NCBI RefSeq assembly: GCF_029852145.1
Contig: NC_079969.1
Span: 20,429,860-20,493,859, forward strand
Direction of reading: 5' to 3'
DNA from: Microplitis mediator
Taxonomy: Eukaryota; Arthropoda; Insecta; Hymenoptera; Braconidae
DNA: 64,000 nucleotides
A program made the position numbers and the translations under genes. Shown here piece after piece: positions 36,965-46,215 of the stretch (its first letter is position 1; the number at the start of each line of letters is the position of its first letter). The notes beneath the pieces are model-generated. The model had not been told where the DNA came from, searched no databases, and saw only the letters and a program-made list of their open reading frames with translations.

Positions 36965-38194
36965 ATCTACTATATGACCACCAAAACAGGTACTTTTCAC
37001 TGTCAAATAACAGAGAAATATCCATACCAGAATTGTCATCAAGTATCGAATATAAAAACTCTGAAATACCTATCTAACCAGGGACAGCACAATAAGTTGG
37101 CCAACCATCTAGTGGCGAACACTGAACTACTTCCGCTGCTGCTTAGCACCGGTGACTTTCTCCTCTTTAATATACATCTTCTCCCAACAAATTTTTCTCT
37201 TAAGGCTTTTACATTAATAATCAAAGACAAAAAAAAAAAAATTGACAAAATGTAGATATCACCAATCGTCAGCATTTTTTCGGAAACGAATTTCTATTGT
37301 ATCCTCCAAAGACCATTATTATTTTTTTTTTTTTTTTTGTTAACTAAAGTTATAAACAAATGGATTTTTTCAAAGTCCGGATTGGATTGAAAAAATCGAC
37401 GAAATGTTGATACCACCAATCGACAACATTGTTTCTGAAACGAATTTTTATCGCATTGATTTGTTTAAAACATTAGTTAACAAAAAGAAAAGTCTCTGGA
37501 CGATACAAGGAAAAAAAATTCTAGTTAAATTTACAATGCTAGCATCGTAATTTGTCCTATTAATTATTGTATTGGTGGACTAGACTTTTCACATCGTAAT
37601 TTTTACGATGTAGGTTTGGAAATTTCTATTAAGAAATAATACTTCAGACAAACAATACGAAGTCTTAAGCTCTTTAATATAAATTATGATGTAACATCGT
37701 AAAATTTGAAGAGAAATTTTAAATAAAAGATTAAAATAATAATCGTTCGGCAGTTGGATTCGAACCCGAGTCCTTTCGAGTGCGAAGTGTCCGACGCCTT
37801 GGACCACTCGGTTTTTTTTTTTTTTTTAAATAATTTTTATTTATTTCCTTACAGTACATCATATGTAATACTTAAGATTAGGTCAAATAAATTATATAAT
37901 AAAAACCAAAATATTTGCTTTTTTTTTTTAATCGATGGACACTGGACACCATCCGTGCTTCTCGTGCCCTTTCCGTTTTGAGTTTCAAGTCCTTGAAGAC
38001 GTTCCATTGGGTTTGTTTGATGCCTTTACAGGCTATGTTTGAGTGGTAAGTTGGTGGGAAAATTTGATAAAACCACCATTGGTAAGTAATTTATGGTGAA
38101 GTAAGAGAGAGAAGGAGAAAAAAGGAGGGAGAGGGGATATATACATGGGGTTATTTACATATTTACAAGAGCTGTTTTTGTTTTTTTTTGTTGT

Positions 38195-41100
38195 TTAGCT
38201 CTCACCGTTATTCTGGCCTTCTCGCGCCAGCGCTTCGAACCATCGTCGTTTTCTTTCTCGGAGCTCCGGGATGTGTCTAGCATCTCCTGCCAGCCACCAG
38301 TATTTTTCAGCGTCCAGTCTGCGGAAGTCAATTATGTCCCGAGTCGGAAGTGCTATTGAGAATCTGAAGTTCATGTTATTAGTGACCATGCTGTCATGGT
38401 TCAGCGCAATTCTTTTATTGGCACGATTTCTTTTCCAGTGGTACAGCACTGGGACGTTGTTATGGTCTTGTATTACACCAGTTTTATCAAAGTGCATGAA
38501 ATATTGTGGAGGCAGGTATCCCTGCTCGTTATATTTTCTGGCCTTTTCCTCGTCCAGTTTACTTAGTTCTTTGATGATTGGGTTCTTGCTCTGGGGTAAT
38601 TTGCTGTAGTGATCTCTAGTGAGTTTTATTATGAATGAGTCAATCCTCGGAATATTGGCGACTTCATATAGCGTGCCACATGGTATATATTTTGTATAGT
38701 TCGATTCCGGTGACCTATAGAGCCTCGTGCATGCACGGAGGCAGTGTCGCTCAAATACCCGCAGCTGTTCCATCAGTGAGTGTGATATATTCCACCATAT
38801 TGGTGCCGCATAGGTGATCACCGGTCTGACAAGTAGTAGATAGCAGATGATCTTCGCCTTTCTGGTAAGGTGTTTGTTGTGAAATAGATACCCATGGGCA
38901 CGGAATATGGTTCTTGCCTTTTTAAGTTGGTTTGTAACGTGCTCATTCATCCTCATGAGATAGTCGAGGTTGACCCCCAGGTATCTTACCGTCTTTCTGT
39001 GTGGGATGGCCACTTCCTCCATGGTGTTGGGGTCCACTGCTTTGATTTTAAATGCCCTGTAGGCTTCTCTGTTGGCTCTGGTTAGTTGCTGCGCTGGTTT
39101 ATGGAACAGGATGGTCTCGCATTTTGTGGGGTTTAGTCTGAGGTTCCACAGCCTGTAATGTTTGTTTATTTTGCCCACCAGGTCCTCCAGTTTGGCCCGG
39201 ATAGTGTCGACCTTGCTACCTGCCACATAGACTATCACGTCGTCGGCAAACGCAGTTGAATATGTCATGTTCTTCGCGTTCATCTCGTACAGGTTTAGTA
39301 TTCTACTACTGTAGATGTTAAAAAATACTGGCGAGTTGACCGCTCCTTGTTGCAATCCTTCGTCCAGGTTGAAGGTGATTGCGCTGGTAATCCTGCCGTC
39401 CCATACTACGAACTCTTTGCCAGTTATCTGGCTCGTGATGTTGTAGAGTAGGCTTCTGGGGAAGTTGAGAGTTGACAGCAGATAGGTGAACCCGTCTAAC
39501 CAGACGGAATCAAACGCTTTCTCCAGGTCAAGGAGACCAGCTGCTACCAGCTTCTTGTCTGCAAGGTTTTCGCATATGTCCGAGACCACCTTGTTGATGG
39601 CGTGGACGGTTGAGTGGTTGCGTTTGAAACCGAACTGATTATCCGGTATGATGTTGTGTTCCTCGCAGAAGTTAACCACTCTTTTGTTTACCACAATTTC
39701 GAACACCTTGCTGATGCTAGGTGTCATACTGATTGGCCGATAGCTGGACGGGCTGCATGGGTCTTTGCCTTTTTTTTTTATGGGGAGGACTTTAGCTCTT
39801 CTCCAACCGGTCGGGAAATAGTAGTTATTGAGCGCATTGTTGAACAGAATGGTGTAGTTTCTGACGTATTTCATTGGCAAGTGTTTTAGTACGATCGGCG
39901 GGATGTTATCCAGGCCCGAGGACGACTTGTTAGGCAGCTTTCGTAGTATGCCCAGGACTTTTGTGGTATCGCACAGTATTTGGTCAGGGTCGGCAGCCGG
40001 TGATGGTAAGTCCGCCCTGTTCGTCTCTGAAAAGGTGGTATATGTGTCCTCATTCTCTTTGAGAGACTGCAGGTTTGCTTTTATCGCCTGGACCTTGCTG
40101 TTCACTATTCTTTGCACACTTGTGCCGATGTTGAGGTGTCTCGGCGAGTTGATAGATTCGTAATACGCTCCTATCACATTGAGTTTCTCAGTTGGCTCAG
40201 TGAATACATACTTGCCGTCGATAACTTCCCGCTGGTTCAAGTCGCATGTGCTCCTGACCAGTATCTCGACTTCTGTTGTGCTGGTGTGGATTTCGTCTAT
40301 GCCCAGTTTGCCTTTGGGTCTGAAGATCCGATTGATTACTGGGAAGAACCTGTTAGGGTTGCGATAGTCTATCTGTTTGATTTTATTTGCCCAGTACTTG
40401 TTGGCGGATTGCATTAGCTCCTTTTTTAGCTGTGTTTTTACATTTGCTAGTAGATCCTTGACTTGGAGTAGCTGAGGTGACGTTCTCCTGTGGTCCGATA
40501 GCAAGAGTTTTCTGTGCAATGTGAGTAGGCGAGTTTTTGTTTTATGGAGTCTTTTGATGGAGTTGTTGACATACACGTATACGTCATTGCTTGCTCCTTT
40601 TAGCGACTCCAGATGCCTGTCAATTTCTTCGTTGGTTAGGTTCCTGCTGGCTGATATATCGGCTGTGAGGTTTACCGTAGCAGTTTGCTCGAATTTTTTC
40701 CAACTAGTTGCTTTGTATTTAAACTTGGCACTAGGTGGTACTGCATTGATCTCTCTCTCTGCCTCCGTATTAAATTGCACTCCAAATGTGATAGCGTTGT
40801 GGTCGCTATCATAATCCAGGATTTTTATTTTATCGTTGTTTACTCCAGTCAGGTTCAGTCTGTCGTCCACCAGGCTGATGTCCAGGTATGATCCAGCTGG
40901 TTTGAAGGAAGGCTCTTCTGGTGCTAGGAGCCTAGATTTGTAGTTAATCATGGCATTAGTCAACCAACTCACCAGCTGTCTTCCTCTGGTGTTTTTTACT
41001 CGGTCGCCCCAGGTTTGCGATCGCGCGTTCAGGTCCCCCGCCAGGATGTAAAAATTGTTGGGTGCATCTAGCTTAAGTGTCCCGAACAGCGAGTCCAGCT

Positions 41101-41536
41101 CTTCTATGAACTTTTTCCTGTTGTCTTCTCTTGCGTATACGCTTATGATGAATAGGTTGTTTCGGTCCTTCATCGGGATTTTAACAATTGTGTACTCCAA
41201 TACTTCGTTTCTTGCTGAGTTCGGGTTTCTGATGACTTGAAAGGTCCTTGGGTTTTTGATGCAGATGGCTGTTCCTCCTCCTCTATCTGCATTTGGCCTG
41301 TCTGATCGTATGATGGCATATCCATTGATGAAGCATTTGTTTTTTGGAGCCAGTTTGGTTTCCGATATGAGGATTAAATCGTGCTGATGATTCAGCATAA
41401 AGTTTTTAAGCTCTAGGTGTCGTGACTTGTCTATCAGTGAATTTACGTTTATCGCGGCTACCCGTAGGTGGCTACTGCTGCCGGCCCTTTGGCTCGGTGT
41501 GGTATTCCAGACTTGGCTTGTTGGTGTGTTAGGCAT
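38195..41536 (-). CDS. Jockey-like ORF2, endonuclease and reverse transcriptase
   Basis: 1113 aa. Residues ~20-255 are an apurinic-type endonuclease: LRVAAINVNSL, ISETKL, GDLNARSQTWGD and the catalytic SDHNAITF. The reverse transcriptase follows at ~500-790: PPIVLKHLP, YRPISMTPSISKVFE, NQFGFKRNHSTVHA, GLLDLEKAFDSVW, GLQQGAVNSPVFF and the active site FADDVIVY near residue 762, then RYLGVNLD. The C-terminal ~300 residues (PVITYAAPIWWNIS, RVFERHCLRACTRLYRSP) match the conserved region after RT in Jockey elements; no RNase H. It nicks DNA and copies the element RNA by target-primed reverse transcription. ATG at 41536 overlaps the ORF1 stop by 8 nt. All catalytic motifs are present and the frame is undamaged. 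Confidence 0.96.
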   Translation of the reverse strand: MPNTPTSQVWNTTPSQRAGSSSHLRVAAINVNSLIDKSRHLELKNFMLNHQHDLILISETKLAPKNKCFINGYAIIRSDRPNADRGGGTAICIKNPRTFQVIRNPNSARNEVLEYTIVKIPMKDRNNLFIISVYAREDNRKKFIEELDSLFGTLKLDAPNNFYILAGDLNARSQTWGDRVKNTRGRQLVSWLTNAMINYKSRLLAPEEPSFKPAGSYLDISLVDDRLNLTGVNNDKIKILDYDSDHNAITFGVQFNTEAEREINAVPPSAKFKYKATSWKKFEQTATVNLTADISASRNLTNEEIDRHLESLKGASNDVYVYVNNSIKRLHKTKTRLLTLHRKLLLSDHRRTSPQLLQVKDLLANVKTQLKKELMQSANKYWANKIKQIDYRNPNRFFPVINRIFRPKGKLGIDEIHTSTTEVEILVRSTCDLNQREVIDGKYVFTEPTEKLNVIGAYYESINSPRHLNIGTSVQRIVNSKVQAIKANLQSLKENEDTYTTFSETNRADLPSPAADPDQILCDTTKVLGILRKLPNKSSSGLDNIPPIVLKHLPMKYVRNYTILFNNALNNYYFPTGWRRAKVLPIKKKGKDPCSPSSYRPISMTPSISKVFEIVVNKRVVNFCEEHNIIPDNQFGFKRNHSTVHAINKVVSDICENLADKKLVAAGLLDLEKAFDSVWLDGFTYLLSTLNFPRSLLYNITSQITGKEFVVWDGRITSAITFNLDEGLQQGAVNSPVFFNIYSSRILNLYEMNAKNMTYSTAFADDVIVYVAGSKVDTIRAKLEDLVGKINKHYRLWNLRLNPTKCETILFHKPAQQLTRANREAYRAFKIKAVDPNTMEEVAIPHRKTVRYLGVNLDYLMRMNEHVTNQLKKARTIFRAHGYLFHNKHLTRKAKIICYLLLVRPVITYAAPIWWNISHSLMEQLRVFERHCLRACTRLYRSPESNYTKYIPCGTLYEVANIPRIDSFIIKLTRDHYSKLPQSKNPIIKELSKLDEEKARKYNEQGYLPPQYFMHFDKTGVIQDHNNVPVLYHWKRNRANKRIALNHDSMVTNNMNFRFSIALPTRDIIDFRRLDAEKYWWLAGDARHIPELRERKRRWFEALAREGQNNGES

Positions 41537-43451
41537 GATTGAAGGCTTTGAAAAGCTGGTTCAGTCGAGCCGTGTTAGCGTTTACCTGCTGCCTTATTGG
41601 TTCCAGTTGGTTACTTAGAGCTGATAGGATGCGGTTTTCGAGGTTTAGCGCCCATTGCGGGGGCGCCTCGTTATTGTTGTTAATATTGGAGTAGTTTGCT
41701 CCTGCATCCGGTGTGAATGGAGACCTCGTAGGGAGTGGTGGGTAGTTCTGGTGCGTGTAGTCCCACTGTTGTCGCTGCTGCCCGCTTGCTGCGTCTACGT
41801 ACTGTTTGTTCGGGTTGACTGTTCTGCTTACTCGATCAATTTCTTCCTGCCGTCTACTGATGATGGCGTTTTTGGTCGCTTTTTGGGTCTTGTTAGCGAA
41901 TATCATGTATTCACACCCTCTGTAGGAGGCCGGGTGGCCATCCCTTCCACAATTCGCACACTTGAGTGGTACTGTGTTGTTACCTTTTGAGATGGGACAC
42001 GTTCCCGGTTCGTGGGTGCCCGCACATTTCACACATCTGTACGGCATCCTGCAGTTGGAGCTGGCGTGGCCAATTCTCTGGCATCGTTTACACTGGAATA
42101 TTTTTTGTTTCCTCGGGAACTCCCAGTAAGATAGCTGGTACGCTAGTGTGTCTACCTTCATTATGTGCTTCAACTTGCTGTCGTGCGACAGTTGGATTAT
42201 GAAATGGTAATCCGTCGGCTTATTTTTGTTATGGTGGACTTTAGTGACTTTCAGGATGTTGGTTTCAGGTAAGCAGAGTTCCACTAACTCTTTTTTAATA
42301 TCTTCCTCCCCGAAGTCCCCAAAAATGCCTTTGAGGGTGACCGATTTAGGCTTCCTGTGCTTGGGTGTGTAGGAATAGTGGTTGATGTTCTTATCCTTGA
42401 AGATTGTCATCAGTTTGTCATATACAACCAGGTCTTTGCCTGATACCTTAAGGTTAGTAAGGTCCTCCTGTTTGATTAGGAATTGACCCTTGTTGATATT
42501 ATTAGCGTGTAGGAGCTTAATAATTTCGTTTATTCTTGCCTCTTGAATGAAAATTGGTGGTGGTCTGCTTCCGTCGGTTTTTTCTCCTCCGACTTGGCTT
42601 CCTGTCTCCGAACCATCAATTTCGTCGTCACTGTCAGCCTGTGCGGCATTATACTCCGACAGTGCGGTTGCCAATTTGTTGAATATAGATTCGTCGGTAA
42701 ATGTAATTTTGATTTTTCCATCTTGTACAGCACTAACAGAAATATTGTCAGCCGGTATGTTGTTCGAGTGAATTACTTTATTTATTAGATCTGTATTGTT
42801 GTCCGCGATCGTTATGTACGGCTCTTGGTTAGTTTCACTAATTGGTTTGGTAAGAAAAGGGAGACGTACCTTGGCTGTTTTGTGGTGAGTATGGGACTCC
42901 TGGGAGTCATCTATTAACATCTCAGAACCTGCCGGTCCGTGGTTGGGGTCGTATTGTGCGACTTGGTCCGTTACCCTGCGTCGTTTTACTGTTTTCCTGG
43001 GGAACATCCAGGTGCCATCATTATTTGTATCCTGACTGTCATGTAGCATGGCTTGATTGCTTTGTACATTGCCTTGAGGTTCCAGCACCGGAGGATGATC
43101 ATTTTGGGCGTCCGCATGCGGTGCGCCTGCGCTGTTGCGGCTGCGTGCATTTTTCAAATTGGGTATTGCTCCGCTCGTTGTTTTCGGGGACCCATATAAT
43201 TTCATGGATTCTTTAAACAGTTTTTCCATTTTGAGTGAATTAAGTTGGGGTATATTCGTGGATCTACGTCCTTGTGATTGCTTTTGTTTATTTGACATCG
43301 TGTCAGTTTTTTTGTAGTTGTTCGGTGACATGCGCAGTGCCCCTGCGAGGTTAGACCTCGCATTTATTATTGACTGCTTTATTTGTTTTGATATTGTCAC
43401 TTCAGCACTTGTATGTGTCTTATTAGCACTATTAAATATTTCTGAATTCAC
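41529..43451 (-). CDS. Jockey-like ORF1, Gag-like nucleic-acid-binding protein
   Basis: 640 aa. The N-terminal ~370 residues are polar and low in recognisable domains, with a basic KTVKRRR patch. About residues 375-450 hold the PRE_C2HC-type fold (SVTLKGIFGDFGEEDIKKEL, YWEFPRKQKIFQ). From about 454 three zinc knuckles follow: CKRCQRIGHASSNC, CVKCAGTHEPGTC and CANCGRDGHPASYRGC, with CX2CX4HX4C, CX2CX3HX4C and CX2CX4HX6C spacing, the set typical of the Jockey clade. It would bind element RNA and form the ribonucleoprotein. The start is the first ATG after a ~107-bp leader; the stop TAA overlaps the start of ORF2, pointing to reinitiation or coupled translation. A proline-rich, asparagine-rich tail ends NHA. 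No frameshift or stop seen. Confidence 0.95.
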   Translation of the reverse strand: MNSEIFNSANKTHTSAEVTISKQIKQSIINARSNLAGALRMSPNNYKKTDTMSNKQKQSQGRRSTNIPQLNSLKMEKLFKESMKLYGSPKTTSGAIPNLKNARSRNSAGAPHADAQNDHPPVLEPQGNVQSNQAMLHDSQDTNNDGTWMFPRKTVKRRRVTDQVAQYDPNHGPAGSEMLIDDSQESHTHHKTAKVRLPFLTKPISETNQEPYITIADNNTDLINKVIHSNNIPADNISVSAVQDGKIKITFTDESIFNKLATALSEYNAAQADSDDEIDGSETGSQVGGEKTDGSRPPPIFIQEARINEIIKLLHANNINKGQFLIKQEDLTNLKVSGKDLVVYDKLMTIFKDKNINHYSYTPKHRKPKSVTLKGIFGDFGEEDIKKELVELCLPETNILKVTKVHHNKNKPTDYHFIIQLSHDSKLKHIMKVDTLAYQLSYWEFPRKQKIFQCKRCQRIGHASSNCRMPYRCVKCAGTHEPGTCPISKGNNTVPLKCANCGRDGHPASYRGCEYMIFANKTQKATKNAIISRRQEEIDRVSRTVNPNKQYVDAASGQQRQQWDYTHQNYPPLPTRSPFTPDAGANYSNINNNNEAPPQWALNLENRILSALSNQLEPIRQQVNANTARLNQLFKAFNHA

Positions 43452-43590
43452 TGTAACGCTTTTTAGGATTTGATAGCTCTGAATAGATTATTAATTTAGT
43501 ACACTGAGACAGACAGATTTTTCTCCGTGCTCTCTAGTCAGTCTCCATCATTATTCATCCTTGGACCACTCGGCCACTGAAGGGCCTATA

Positions 43591-43628
43591 CCACTGATCT
43601 CTATATAACGTTATATAGAGATCAGTGG
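43591..43628. repeat. 38-bp perfect palindrome next to the tRNA-like module
   Basis: CCACTGATCTCTATATAAC followed directly by its complement, with no loop. Bracketed by GGCCTATA and GGCCTACA. Confidence 0.95.
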
Positions 43629-45671
43629 CCTACACTATATGTTGTTTTTAAGATCCATATAAATGACTTGCGGAGGACCCAGTTACTATTTAAAAAGTAC
43701 GATGTAACATCGTACTTTTTATAGCTTCCATCGTATTATAACAGAGGCAGCACTGTAATATTTATTTTGTTAAAAAGTAAATAGAAATATTAAATGTACG
43801 AATAAATATAGTTTTTAAAGTGTAATTTTTATTTATTTTTTTTTACGATGTTAAATTGTAATTTTTGCAGTAATTTTTAATCCTAAAAGTCTTTGTTAAA
43901 ACTACGATGTTAAATAGTAAAAAATATAACCCACATAATAAATTTTGAAATAAAACATTTAAAAATTGACATTAATAAAAGTCTAGTCCGAGATTACGAT
44001 GTTAACATCGTAAATTTTGGTAGAATTTTTTTGCCGTGTACGATTGAAATTCGTTTCAGAAACAATGTTGTCGATTGGTGGTATCAACATTTCGTCGATT
44101 TTTTCAATCCAATCCGGACTTTGAAAAAATCCATTTGTTTATAACTTTAGTTAACAAAAGAAAAAAAAAAAATAATGGTCTTTGGAGGATACAATAGAAA
44201 TTCGTTCCGAAAAAATGCTGACGATTGGTGATATCTACATTTTGTCAATTTTTTTTTTTTTTGTCTTTGATTTTTAATGAAAAAGCCTTAAGAGAAAAAT
44301 TTGTTGGGAGAAGATGTATATTGAAGAGGAGAAAGTCACCGGTGCTAGGCAGCAGCGGAAGTAGTTCAGTTCTCGCCACTAGATGGTTGGCCAACTTATA
44401 GTGCTGTCCCTGATTAGATAGGTATTTTAGAGTTTTTATATTCGATACTTGAAGACAATTCTGGCATGGATATTCCTCTGTTATTTGACAGTGACAAGTA
44501 CCTGTTTTGGTGGTCATATATTAGATGCTTAACTACATAATGACATTAATAATTCCTTGAATAATTTTTCTCAAAAAAAAAAAAACGATAAAAAATACTC
44601 TCCAGTTAACAAAAAAAAAATGGTTTTCGAACCAAAACAAAATTTCGAAAGACAATATATACACAAAATCTGAATGACTACGTTCAATTGGTTGATATTA
44701 CTTGATATAAATATTAAATTATTACCATATCGCATAGTTGCGCTCACTATAAATTCTTAATTTAATAGACTCAGCCCAAAGTAGTTAACTTAACTTAAAA
44801 TAAAGTGTTAAGTTTACATGAATAACGTAGTTCTGCTGACTAGTAATTTTTAATTTAAATTATCCAACTCAGAACAGTCATGTTCACTAGTATCATCGTA
44901 GTGTTTTCATAATAGTGTAATCGACTACTTTTTTGTAGTACTGTTTACTATTACACTTTAGTTACAGATACTACAAACCTATAGCTGAGATGTTTTTTTA
45001 CTACGTTTTCCTAGTTCCGAAAAACTGTTTTTTCTCTCAGTGCAATATTTATTTTCTTGGAAACGGATTTAGTTAGACATCTGAAACTTTCAGGATCTTA
45101 GTATTTTATCAGTACCTACATATCCTCTAAGTATCATTCAAATATCTTTCCGGGGCCGATTCACCATACTTATACCCCTAGGGCCTTTATAAATGAACTT
45201 AGAAATAAGCTTCCACACTCCAGTGGGCTTATAAGCTCTTAGCAAATGGCGTATATATAATTGACACTGGATGTTGTAGTTGAAATCTATAGTTGTATAG
45301 AGCAGTGCGGGAATTGCGTCCGTCGCTGTTGAACGCCAAGAACCAAGAGACCGTCGCTCGCAAAATGCCGAGCCCCGTACCCCTCACTCGCAGGCTGGCC
45401 AACGTCTACAAAAATCAACTGTCCAAAACTCGACAGCAGTGACCCCGGCGATGAGTAGATTGTTAGGTTATCGGCCGTTGCTGTAGGAGGAGGTCGCTCT
45501 CGTTTTGGCGCGAGTCAAATTTAAATTTGAATTTTAAATGAAACAAATTTCACCCCGTTACAACTTGACTAACTGATCTGAAATTATCAGGAAAGTTGAT
45601 GGCCAACAAGCTCTTTCGATTGCCACCTCAACCATCGAAATCGATTTATTAGTTAAAAAGTTATACACTAT

Positions 45672-45718
45672 TCACACACACACACACACATACACACACA
45701 CACACACACACACATACA
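45672..45718. repeat. (CA)n microsatellite in repeat copy D
   Basis: CA dinucleotides with two TA interruptions, at the position where copies A-C carry GT (copy D is reversed). Confidence 0.95.
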
Positions 45719-45854
45719 GACACTCGGACAGTAGAATAGCTTCCTAGGACCTCAAAACGTCGACGTGTGATGAAAACTCGATTTTCGAAAATCGGAGTAA
45801 AAACAATAACTTCCTGAAATTTTTGAAAATTATTGATTTTCTTAGCGGGAAGTT

Positions 45855-46213
45855 AAAAATATATTTTTAAAGTTTTACTATTCCCGAAATAAACTCAATA
45901 AATTAATATCTATATTACTGTAATTAGAGAATTTATTTTGAGCTTTGGAAATTAAAAAATTTGTCTATTGTCACTAAAATGAATAAATCATTTGTTTATT
46001 AATAAATTGCATTGATTTATATTAGCGAGAAATAGACATATATTAAATTTATAGAATCTTGTAGACAGATTAATAAGTAAATATGTAATAAAATTATAAA
46101 TCATAATATGAATAGCTCCATAACTGTAAGCTCGAACAAGGGGTCAATAGATAACCTTTAACTCAGTCATGCGTCTTCAATAAAATGTCATTTAAAATAA
46201 CATTTAATGTACA
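45855..46213. other. AT-rich spacer, no gene seen
   Basis: Between the end of the nest and the next fold-back. No features recognised. Confidence 0.4.
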
Positions 46214-46215
46214 TA

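Larger units (their letters stand above)
37812..43558 (-). mobile_element. Full-length Jockey-like non-LTR retrotransposon
   Basis: Minus-strand element: ~107-bp 5' UTR (43558-43452), ORF1, ORF2 overlapping by 8 nt (ATGCCTAA), 3' UTR (38194-37828) with AATAAATAAA shortly before the poly(A) tail (37827-37812). Flanked by a 15-bp target duplication, CCTTGGACCACTCGG, at 37797-37811 and 43559-43573. Both ORFs are open, so it is young and possibly still competent. Confidence 0.95.
37745..43583 (-). repeat. tRNA-Ser-like module split by the retrotransposon
   Basis: Minus strand: CAGTGGCCGAGTGGTCC (A box, 43580 side) continues past the insertion as AAGGCGTCGGACACTTCG and CTCGGGTTCGAATCC (B box). 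The break is at CCGAGTGG, duplicated as 15 bp at 37797-37811 and 43559-43573. T-stem pairing is weak, so it is tRNA-derived, not a gene. Confidence 0.7.
37506..44038. mobile_element. ACATCGTAA inverted-end element (nest level 5), TA duplication
   Basis: Ends CAAGGAAAAAAAATTCTAG and TAGAATTTTTTTGCCGTG, with TA at 37504-37505 and 44039-44040; copy A shows the matching empty site GACGATACGATTG. Inner palindromic motifs ACATCGTAA and TTACGATGT recur on both sides (37590, 37690, 43700, 44000). It carried a tRNA-Ser-like module into which the Jockey-like element jumped. Without the retrotransposon it is ~770 bp. Confidence 0.85.
36358..45042. mobile_element. CACTGAGAGAAAA fold-back element, copy B (nest level 4)
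   Basis: Ends CACTGAGAGAAAA and TTTTTTCTCTCAGTG. 36358-37505 and 44039-45042 are inverted relative to each other and match copy A at 6010-7824. It carries the 130-bp palindrome at 36835 and the TA-flanked element at 37506. Confidence 0.85.
35037..45188. mobile_element. GGCCCTAGGGG fold-back element (nest level 3)
   Basis: Left end GGCCCTAGGGGTATAAG, right end complement at 45188. Left arm 35037-35480; right arm 36040-36357 plus 45043-45188. The centre (35480-36040) has a short frame ending IEEDSDED before a stop near 35729, perhaps the tail of a lost gene. Inserted in LTR 2. Confidence 0.8.
34397..45562 (+). mobile_element. Solo LTR 2, abutting LTR 1 and split by the nest
   Basis: 34397-35036 and 45189-45562 together make ~1014 bp that align with LTR 1 from TGTAATGGGTGCAC through GGGCTTATAAGCTC and TTTTGGCGCGAGTC to CACCCCGTTACA. 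The two LTRs differ at many sites, so they did not arise in one recent event. The right flank ACTTGACTAAC and left flank ACTTTGT suggest an ACTTG-like duplication around the pair. Confidence 0.75.
32205..45854 (-). repeat. AACTTCCCGCT repeat, copy D, outermost layer of the nest
   Basis: One end is AACTTCCCGCTATG at 32205, the other AGCGGGAAGTT ending at 45854. The family sequence runs 32205-33348, then after the LTR insertion 45563-45854, including a (CA)n tract at about 45672-45718. In the left part ~150-bp modules recur (positions near 32751, 32912, 33056, 33210: AATCGACGCG...CTGATTAGATTTTG). Copies A and E show the uninterrupted site GTCTACTTGA. Confidence 0.85.

Noticed and set aside
38271..43317. 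Many plus-strand frames between 38.2 and 43.3 kb
   Set aside because: They lie antisense to the two large Jockey-like ORFs and show no domains.
32205..45854. Assembly error as an explanation for the whole nest
   Set aside because: Element borders coincide with target duplications and empty sites at other loci, which random misassembly would not create; long reads would still settle it.
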